A stretch of DNA of 5,342 nt from Planococcaceae bacterium UBA3370. Lineage in GTDB: Bacteria; Bacillota; Bacilli; Bacillales_A; Planococcaceae. The position numbers and the translations under genes are program-made. The notes under the pieces were generated by a model. That model was not told where the DNA came from, made no database searches, and saw only the letters and a program-made list of their open reading frames with translations. The stretch is taken from contig DEQI01000137.1 in the NCBI GenBank assembly GCA_002360295.1, positions 3,118 through 8,459 of the forward strand, in the 5' to 3' direction. Below, piece after piece: positions 1 through 4,695 of the stretch (its first letter is position 1; the number at the start of each line of letters is the position of its first letter).

Positions 1-200
1 ATTATAAATCTGCTGATGAAAATTCTGCAACAGCTTATTATGATGCAATTGAAGTCATGCATGGTTGGTTAAATTCTAAAGAGCATCGTAAAATCTTATT
101 AAATGATACATATACTCATGTTGGAACTGGTGTCTACATGAATTATTACACACAAATTTTTGTAGAAAAAAATAATAGAAACACTTTAGCGACACAGTAG
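1..200 (+). CDS. CAP/SCP-domain protein, C-terminal end (partial, YlbC-like)
   Basis: The 5' part lies outside the window; the reading frame starts at base 3 and gives 65 residues before TAG at 198-200. The visible end has hallmarks of the bacterial CAP (SCP/PR1-like) domain: a helix ending HGWLNSKEHRKILL (residues 20-33 of the fragment), then THVGTGVY and YYTQIFV, the paired strands that close the fold. Such proteins in Bacillales are usually exported or surface-attached, and their biochemical role is poorly defined. Because ylbF and ylbG follow on the same strand, this is probably the counterpart of B. subtilis ylbC, but without the N-terminal part another CAP protein cannot be excluded. 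No T-tract terminator follows the stop, so transcripts may continue into the Mur ligase gene 45 bp downstream. Confidence 0.85.
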   Translation, partial: YKSADENSATAYYDAIEVMHGWLNSKEHRKILLNDTYTHVGTGVYMNYYTQIFVEKNNRNTLATQ

Positions 201-211
201 CAATTATGAGC

Positions 212-235
212 CCTTTTCATAATGTAGTGAAAAGG
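212..235 (+). promoter_or_regulatory. hairpin that can mask the Mur ligase ribosome binding site
   Basis: CCTTTTCA (212-219) is a perfect inverted repeat of TGAAAAGG (228-235), with an 8-nt loop. The right arm contains most of the AAGGAG Shine-Dalgarno sequence (232-237) of the downstream Mur ligase. In a transcript read through from the CAP gene this stem could hide the site; a transcript starting inside or after the left arm would leave it free. The inverted repeat is seen directly; the regulatory role is inference, and an 8-bp AU-rich stem is only moderately stable. No U-run follows, so it is not an intrinsic terminator. Confidence 0.45.
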
Positions 236-245
236 AGTGAATTGG

Positions 246-1706
246 ATGCAGCTTGCGGAGTTAGTAAAAGACTGGCCGTGTATTGTGAAAGGCTCCGTAC
301 GAGAGCAAGTATTCGGCGTTGAAGATTTTGCACAAAATGTTAAACAAGGCTATTTATTTGTCATGCGTCGAGGGAAACATTTTGACGGTAAGCAGTTTTT
401 ACAGCAAGCGTTAAATAATGGCGCTTGTGCGGTTGTCACAGAAGATGAATCGTTACTTGATAGTAAACTCTCAGTCCCTATTATTTGGGTTCCTAATAGT
501 TTGCAATTTTTATCATTTGCCAGTGCGAAGCTGCACAATTTCCCGGCAGAGGCTCTCACAGTTATTGCGATTACTGGCACGAATGGTAAAACAACTGTCA
601 GTCATTTTATTAGCCAACTACTACAATCATTAGGTAAAAACTGCATCGTAGTTGGTACAAATGGAGTTTTTTTAAATGGGGAAAAATTTCATCAAACGTA
701 TGAATCATTAACGACATTACAAGCAAAACAAATTCATGAAATTTTCCAACTAGCGGTTAGACAAGGGGCACAATATGCGATTTTAGAAGCATCTTCCATG
801 GGGTTAGCTAATTACCGATTAGATGATTGTGCAATTGATGTCGGTATTTATTTGAACTTATCACCTGAACATATTGAGGATCATGGTTCATTAGAGCAAT
901 ATAAAAAAGCAAAGCAACGATTAGCTACTTTGGCTGGGCAAATTGTAATAAATGGAGATGATACATTTTGCCGATCTGTTGGTCTTGTTGTCAAGAAAAA
1001 ATCATTAATTTTTGGCACAAAAGGACGTGTAGACTTACATTGGCAGCTATTAACTGAAGGTGATGGTTTCAGTACATGCTGCATTCAATATAAAGGAAAA
1101 GAACATATCATTGTATTACCATTTGTCGGGGATTTTCAACGCCAAAATGCAATGGCCGCACTGTCTACAATGTATGCATTAGACCTTGATATAGAACAAT
1201 GTATTGCTAAATTAGCGTCACTATATTTGCCTGAAGGTCGTATGCAAGAAATAGAAAATGATTTAGGATTGCGCATTGTAATTGATTATGCCCATACACC
1301 TGTTGCGTTAAAAGCAGTTTTACAATCTCTCCAGCATCAAAAATTGCACGTTGTCTTTAGCTGTGGTGGGGAACGCGATGTAGAGAAAAGAAAAAAGATG
1401 GGGACAATTGCTTCGACATATGCACATAAGGTGTATTTAACAACAGATAATGCAAGAAGTGAAAGTCCTGCAAAAATTAATGCTCAAATTAAGGAAGGGT
1501 TTTACAGTGGGCAATTGTATGAGGAAATTGAAGATCGGGCACAGGCGATAGAAGCGGCAATTCGCCAAGCGGAAAAAGGAGACACGGTATTAATTGCTGG
1601 AAAGGGACATGAGAGAACACAAACAATTGGCTCAACTATATCCCAGTTTTCAGATGTTGATTGTGTGAAGAATCTTTTAAATTCGGCGTTCAATAATGAA
1701 AAATGA
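246..1706 (+). CDS. murE: MurE-type Mur ligase (UDP-MurNAc-tripeptide synthetase paralogue)
   Basis: MurE enzymes are cytoplasmic ATP-dependent ligases that add the third amino acid (meso-diaminopimelate or L-lysine) to UDP-MurNAc-L-Ala-D-Glu. All three Mur domains are visible in 486 residues, the usual length. The N-terminal nucleotide-sugar domain has GYLFVMRRGKHFDG (about 35-48). The central domain has P-loop GTNGKTT (111-117), EASSMGL (181-187), SPEHIEDHG (206-214) and K223, the expected carbamylated lysine. The C-terminal domain has DYAHTP (347-352), CGGERD (374-379), DNARSE (401-406) and GKGHE (452-456). The fourth residue of the specificity motif is Arg and the last GKGHE residue is Glu, as in DAP-adding enzymes; lysine enzymes typically have DNPA. 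Oddities are Ala for Pro in that motif, Met for the usual His of EVSSHAL, and a changed NTTP loop (ESLTTL). ATG 246 is preferred because AAGGAG ends 8 nt before it; a GTG at 237 overlaps that site. Probably a second MurE rather than the dcw-cluster copy. Confidence 0.88.
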   Translation: MQLAELVKDWPCIVKGSVREQVFGVEDFAQNVKQGYLFVMRRGKHFDGKQFLQQALNNGACAVVTEDESLLDSKLSVPIIWVPNSLQFLSFASAKLHNFPAEALTVIAITGTNGKTTVSHFISQLLQSLGKNCIVVGTNGVFLNGEKFHQTYESLTTLQAKQIHEIFQLAVRQGAQYAILEASSMGLANYRLDDCAIDVGIYLNLSPEHIEDHGSLEQYKKAKQRLATLAGQIVINGDDTFCRSVGLVVKKKSLIFGTKGRVDLHWQLLTEGDGFSTCCIQYKGKEHIIVLPFVGDFQRQNAMAALSTMYALDLDIEQCIAKLASLYLPEGRMQEIENDLGLRIVIDYAHTPVALKAVLQSLQHQKLHVVFSCGGERDVEKRKKMGTIASTYAHKVYLTTDNARSESPAKINAQIKEGFYSGQLYEEIEDRAQAIEAAIRQAEKGDTVLIAGKGHERTQTIGSTISQFSDVDCVKNLLNSAFNNEK

Positions 1707-2174
1707 ACCGGTAGCCGTAGCTAGTTTTTTTCCTGTTTCATCTTCTATTACGCACTCCATGACGAAGGTGCGTCTACCTTTATGTATAAAAGAACCTCGA
1801 GCAATTAATTCGTGATTACTAGTAGTAGCGATATAGTTCATGTTTAAGTTTGTTGTGACTACATTATAGCCTGGTGCTACAGAACGAGAAGCGAGTCCGC
1901 CCATTGCTGCATCAGCAATTGTCGCAATAATTCCACCATGTGGCACTTTTATTGTATTATGTATCACGGGCGTTATAGGAATTCTTATTTCACTTCTATC
2001 TTCCCAAAATTCGCCTGTCATATGAAGTGTAGCATTAATATAACGTCGATATACACCTTGTTGCTTATCTAATAATCCCTGAAGTAAATGTAATAATACT
2101 TCTTCATCTTCCGAGCTGCTAGATGTTAAAATAGTTGACAGTAGCTGCTCGATTTCTCTCTTTGTTTCAGTCAT
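1677..2174 (-). CDS. PaaI-type hotdog-fold thioesterase
   Basis: This 165-residue protein has an N-terminal helical stretch rich in Ser and Glu (1-40), then a single hotdog domain of the PaaI/YbgC-like superfamily. The signature is HGGIIATIADAAMGG (79-93): the HGG turn and the long hot-dog helix, with D88 at the usual catalytic acidic position. The strands TTNLNMNYIA (107-116), GSFIHKGRRTFVMECVI and ATATGSFFII follow as expected. Members hydrolyse acyl- or aryl-CoA thioesters in the cytoplasm; the substrate cannot be told from sequence. GAAAGAGG at 2185-2192 (minus strand) lies 10 nt before the ATG. The gene converges on the Mur ligase with 30 bp of coding overlap and diverges from ylbF across 90 bp. 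No functional link to either neighbour is evident. Confidence 0.85.
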   Translation of the reverse strand: MTETKREIEQLLSTILTSSSSEDEEVLLHLLQGLLDKQQGVYRRYINATLHMTGEFWEDRSEIRIPITPVIHNTIKVPHGGIIATIADAAMGGLASRSVAPGYNVVTTNLNMNYIATTSNHELIARGSFIHKGRRTFVMECVIEDETGKKLATATGSFFIIERRI

Positions 2175-2212
2175 CTATTTGACGCCTCTTTCTTTTGAAA
2201 GTATTTCTCCAT

Positions 2213-2241
2213 TTTAAATGTAACACACTTTCTGTTATGAT
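2213..2241 (+). promoter_or_regulatory. sigma-A-type promoter of ylbF with extended -10
   Basis: TTTAAA (2213-2218, 4/6 to TTGACA), a 17-bp spacer and TATGAT (2236-2241, 5/6 to TATAAT), preceded by TG at 2233-2234, form an extended -10 promoter. The predicted start is near 2248, just upstream of the ribosome binding site GGAGG at 2253-2257, giving a very short leader. The -10 is flanked by the inverted repeat TGTAAC (2219-2224) and GTTACA (2243-2248), which could be an operator. Promoter call is by consensus only. Confidence 0.6.
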
Positions 2242-2264
2242 AGTTACAGATTGGAGGAATTTAT

Positions 2265-2717
2265 ATGTTAATGACTTCTGAATGGGCTTTCGTATTAGAT
2301 GAAGCTGACCAGTTGAGTAAGATGATTATTTCCTCTGAACCAGCTCAAAAGCTTCGGGATGCATACGTAGCTGTATATAGTGACCGTGAGCTTACAAATC
2401 AAATCCATACATTTGGGCGTTTGAAGGAACAGTATGAGGATGTACAACGTTTCGGAAAATACCATCCCGATTATCATAAAGTAATGAAGGAAATTCGTGC
2501 GCAGAAGCGCGCACTGGATTTAAATGATCGTGTTGCCGCACTAAAACTGGCAGAAAACGATTTTCAGGATTTATTAGATGAAGTTAGTTTATTAATCGGG
2601 CGCTCTGTTTCTGAGGCGGTACTAGTACCTGTCAGCAACCCATTTTTCAGTAATAGCAGTAGTTGTAGTACAGGGGGCGGATGTGGAACTGGTGGAGGAT
2701 GTTCTTGTTCTGCTTAA
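2265..2717 (+). CDS. ylbF: YlbF/RicF, RicAFT regulatory complex subunit
   Basis: This 150-residue protein matches B. subtilis YlbF (RicF) in length and pattern. It has a mostly helical Com_YlbF domain with the block KEQYEDVQRFGKYHPDY (about 54-70), then LDLNDRV, DEVSLLIG and VPVSNPFF. The C-terminal tail is Gly/Cys-rich, with cysteines at 134, 140, 146 and 148. In B. subtilis YlbF works with YmcA (RicA) and YaaT (RicT) in a cytoplasmic complex carrying [4Fe-4S] clusters; YlbF tail cysteines contribute ligands. The complex promotes RNase Y-dependent mRNA maturation and is needed for normal sporulation, competence and biofilm formation. GGAGG at 2253-2257 sits 7 nt before ATG 2265; a second ATG at 2271 is less well spaced. 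It is transcribed alone here, between a local promoter and a strong terminator. Confidence 0.95.
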   Translation: MLMTSEWAFVLDEADQLSKMIISSEPAQKLRDAYVAVYSDRELTNQIHTFGRLKEQYEDVQRFGKYHPDYHKVMKEIRAQKRALDLNDRVAALKLAENDFQDLLDEVSLLIGRSVSEAVLVPVSNPFFSNSSSCSTGGGCGTGGGCSCSA

Positions 2718-2747
2718 ATAATAGAGAATTAAAATAAGTTAAATAAA

Positions 2748-2791
2748 GGGCTATCATGTAAGGATGGATTTACATGATGGCCCTGTTTTTT
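2748..2791 (+). terminator. intrinsic terminator after ylbF, possibly bidirectional
   Basis: A 14-bp stem has arms at 2748-2761 (GGGCTATCATGTAA) and 2770-2783 (TTACATGATGGCCC), with one G-U pair and an 8-nt loop. It is followed by T6 at 2786-2791. This ends ylbF transcription 30 bp after its stop codon. The left flank is AAATAAA and more A/T, so on the minus strand the stem is followed by a U-rich tract. It could therefore also end the convergent GDPD-family transcript, for which no other terminator is visible. Confidence 0.92.
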
Positions 2792-2817
2792 GTATAGTGT
2801 CAACATAATGGAAATAG

Positions 2818-2860
2818 TAGGCGCTTCAATCGCCTAGCCCCTGAGCTCGCTTCTGCTTTT
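2818..2860. repeat. GC-richer palindromic patch, possible dispersed repeat
   Basis: TAGGCG (2818-2823) pairs with CGCCTA (2831-2836) around a 7-nt loop, followed by AGCCCCTGAGCTCGCTTCTG and CTTTTC directly next to the stop codon of the GDPD-family gene. The composition is clearly richer in G and C than the surrounding spacer. On the minus strand it reads AAAAGCAGAAGCG, then GGGGCTAGGCG, then GAAGCGCC. From memory, this layout resembles short repeats scattered in intergenic DNA of many Bacillaceae. No second copy lies in this window, so the repeat status is inference. Confidence 0.4.
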
Positions 2861-2861
2861 C

Positions 2862-3767
2862 TTAAACTTGGTATTTTTGAAGTAAAGGTTGTGCTAAATC
2901 TGGGCGGTCTGTAATGACACCTTGTGCACCTGTTCGTGTTAAGCGGCTCATTGTGACTAAATCATTGATACCTTTAAAAATGACCGGTACATTTAAATCT
3001 TTTAAGAATTGAATGAATTTAGGAGAATCAAAATTCATCACACTTGATTTTAACGGGATAACAAAAACATCTACTTTTGGATGATATAGATGACCGAATT
3101 GACTTGTAAAAGCTGTATATGCTTTTGTAATTTCAGCATCACCAGCACCTAGAGCGACACGATTTTGAGCATACAAATTAAATCGATCAATTTGTTCGCT
3201 ATAAGCACTTGTAACGATTACTTGATTGGAGACACCTAATTCCTCGATTAGTCGCCATAATTTGGATGGCATTAAGCTGCCTTCATACGTGTCAGGGTTG
3301 TCTTTAATATCAATAATAAAAACTTTATCAGTATATTTTTCTAATACTTCACGTAGAGTAACGATATCAATATGATCTTCTTCGTAAGTTTTATGCCCAT
3401 CTAAACATTCAAAATTGGCACCAAAATGTATTTGCTTTAATTCAGCTAAAGTAAAGTCTTTTATAAAACCTGAGCTAGTAGATGTTCGTTCAACTGTCTC
3501 ATCAGTGAATAATACGATTTCTTCATCTTTTGTTAAACGAATATCAACATGGAATCCGTCAACACCTAATTCTACCGATTTTTCAAATCCAAGCATTGAA
3601 TGTTCAGGTGCTAAATGTGATCCACCTTTATGTGCTATGACGAATGGACGGCCTAATAGTACGTCTTTTTCTTCTCGTTTTTGTGGTTTTGACATTGCTT
3701 TTGTGCCCGCCCATGCTGCTGCACTAGCTGCGGCAATCGCAAGCGCTACCTTTGTTTTTTTACCCAT
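2862..3767 (-). CDS. exported GDPD-family protein with altered active site
   Basis: This 301-residue protein belongs to the glycerophosphodiester phosphodiesterase (GDPD, PI-PLC-like TIM barrel) family, whose active members cleave glycerophosphodiesters to glycerol 3-phosphate and an alcohol. A lysine-rich start followed by an Ala-rich hydrophobic stretch (VALAIAAASAAAWAG, 7-21) suggests a signal peptide or membrane anchor, so the protein should act outside the cytoplasm. Barrel motifs are AHKGGSHLAPEH (45-56), GFHVDIRLTKD (71-81), LFTDETVERTS (86-96), IIDIK (151-155) and GVITDRPD (283-290). H46 and D75 are kept. Compared with the usual AHRG, ExD, HD and E-I-K, however, there is K47 for Arg, H73 for the metal-binding Glu, T88 for the second catalytic His and D153 for Glu. 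Catalysis may be lost or changed. AGGAGG at 3776-3781 lies 8 nt before the ATG. Family assignment is firm; activity is doubtful. Confidence 0.9.
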   Translation of the reverse strand: MGKKTKVALAIAAASAAAWAGTKAMSKPQKREEKDVLLGRPFVIAHKGGSHLAPEHSMLGFEKSVELGVDGFHVDIRLTKDEEIVLFTDETVERTSTSSGFIKDFTLAELKQIHFGANFECLDGHKTYEEDHIDIVTLREVLEKYTDKVFIIDIKDNPDTYEGSLMPSKLWRLIEELGVSNQVIVTSAYSEQIDRFNLYAQNRVALGAGDAEITKAYTAFTSQFGHLYHPKVDVFVIPLKSSVMNFDSPKFIQFLKDLNVPVIFKGINDLVTMSRLTRTGAQGVITDRPDLAQPLLQKYQV

Positions 3768-3886
3768 GCTTCATTCCTCCTCCGATTTTTACACTAATTG
3801 TTTTAATTGAACAAAAAATGAATCCGTAGTAAGACTTTAAATAGAGCTAAATACGAAGTTTTGATAAATTACTCTATACTTAAATC

Positions 3887-3916
3887 ATTATAACGGAAAT
3901 ACCTGCTTGCTGTCTA
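3887..3916 (-). promoter_or_regulatory. sigma-A-type promoter of the GDPD-family gene
   Basis: Read on the minus strand, TAGACA (3911-3916, 5/6 to TTGACA), an 18-bp spacer and a perfect TATAAT (3887-3892). Transcription would start near 3880 and give a leader of about 110 nt. By consensus it is the best promoter in the window. Its -35 lies only 7 bp from the -35 of the divergent ylbG promoter. Confidence 0.6.
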
Positions 3917-3923
3917 AACTCTG

Positions 3924-3952
3924 TTGCTAACAAATTGTACATTTGGTATGCT
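3924..3952 (+). promoter_or_regulatory. extended -10 promoter of ylbG
   Basis: TTGCTA (3924-3929), a 17-bp spacer and TATGCT (3947-3952), with TG at 3944-3945 making an extended -10. Each hexamer matches 4 of 6 consensus bases. The start would fall near 3959, a few bases before the ribosome binding site GAGGG (3966-3970). This placement also argues that ylbG translation cannot begin at the in-frame TTG at 3935. Confidence 0.5.
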
Positions 3953-3976
3953 TTTAACAAGAAAAGAGGGAATAAA

Positions 3977-4249
3977 ATGAATGAAAGACAAGGTTTAATT
4001 GTATATGTACATCAACTAAAACATGCTAAATCCCTAAGAAAATATGGGCATGTCCATTATATTTCTCGAAAACTAAAATATGTTGTTATTTACTGTAATC
4101 GAGATGAGATTACTATGTTACAAAATAAAATTCAACGTCTTCCATTTGTGAAAGACGTTGTTGAGTCTTATCGCCCTTTCCTAAAAACTGAGTTTGAAAA
4201 TGCCAAACCGGATAAAGCGAAAGAATATGATTATAAGATCGGCCTGTAA
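3977..4249 (+). CDS. ylbG: YlbG family protein (DUF2129)
   Basis: This 90-residue cytoplasmic protein matches the YlbG/UPF0298 (DUF2129) family in size and in signature blocks: [19 protein letters not shown] (5-23), [14 protein letters not shown] (about 25-38), LPFVKDV and [20 protein letters not shown] near the C-terminus. Its molecular function is unknown. In B. subtilis and most Bacillales it directly follows ylbF; here a GDPD-family gene on the opposite strand separates them, so ylbG has its own promoter. ATG 3977 is chosen because GAGG at 3966-3969 is 7 nt upstream and the protein then has the family's normal N-terminus. The longer frame from 3935 would include the predicted promoter. 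The stop is 2 bp from the stop of the convergent ylbA-like gene. Confidence 0.93.
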   Translation: MNERQGLIVYVHQLKHAKSLRKYGHVHYISRKLKYVVIYCNRDEITMLQNKIQRLPFVKDVVESYRPFLKTEFENAKPDKAKEYDYKIGL

Positions 4250-4251
4250 AT

Positions 4252-4641
4252 TTAATGCATAGGTGGAATATAGTGATTCAGTCTTAAAATGCCTATTATA
4301 TATTGATAAAATAAATTTACATCCGAAAATAGAGAAGAGTGCTTTATTTCAAGTGTATTTACTTGGCGTCCGTATTGTGCAACAGCTGTTTCGAATAGTT
4401 CAAGTCGTTTCGATTTTTTGTCCATTTCGTACGGTATTCCTTCTCGGCATATGTAAATAGGCATAAATTTACTCTCACCAACAGGCTTAAATGCTACTGC
4501 TAGTGAAGCGTACGATTTATCATTTTTATGAGATATGAACAGAAATGCATGATGAATGCGATGTTCATTCGTTTTCATCAGTTCACATAATTCGAAAACA
4601 TCTCCGTACCCTTGACCTAGTTCAATAAATTGTTGAATCAT
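4252..4641 (-). CDS. ylbA: YlbA-like protein (DUF7147 family)
   Basis: This 129-residue protein starts MIQQFIELGQGYGDVFEL and ends ILRLNHYIPPMH, with YICREGIPYEMDKKSKRLEL in the middle. As I recall them, these blocks match the small conserved Bacillales protein called YlbA in B. subtilis, which lies a few genes upstream of ylbF there. Function is unknown; no signal peptide or membrane segment is visible, so it is probably cytoplasmic. A ribosome binding site AAAGGA (4652-4657, minus strand) lies 10 nt before the ATG. It is tail-to-tail with ylbG and diverges from the next gene across only 54 bp, a position different from that in B. subtilis. The coding call is firm; the symbol is from recall and less certain. 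Confidence 0.8.
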   Translation of the reverse strand: MIQQFIELGQGYGDVFELCELMKTNEHRIHHAFLFISHKNDKSYASLAVAFKPVGESKFMPIYICREGIPYEMDKKSKRLELFETAVAQYGRQVNTLEIKHSSLFSDVNLFYQYIIGILRLNHYIPPMH

Positions 4642-4695
4642 TTAAGTCACATCCTTTCCATAAACAATAGTATCATGATGCAGGAGGACAAGCAC

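Noticed and set aside
218..226. CATAATGTA as a sigma-K -10 box (CATAnnnTA) for the Mur ligase
   Set aside because: It matches the -10 consensus, but no AC-type -35 lies 16-17 bp upstream and the start would fall inside the ribosome binding site. Too weak to call, although it would fit a sporulation role.
212..235. Intrinsic terminator after the CAP gene
   Set aside because: The stem is good but is followed by GAGTGAATTGG, not a T-run.
237..245. GTG at 237 as start of the Mur ligase
   Set aside because: The GTG overlaps the AAGGAG ribosome binding site itself; ATG 246 has ideal 8-nt spacing from it.
3415..3810. 131-codon plus-strand frame opposite the GDPD-family gene
   Set aside because: It is the antisense shadow of a conserved protein and has no family features of its own.
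3935..3976. 14-codon N-terminal extension of ylbG from a TTG
   Set aside because: It has no ribosome binding site, overlaps the predicted -10 box, and is not expected in the YlbG family.
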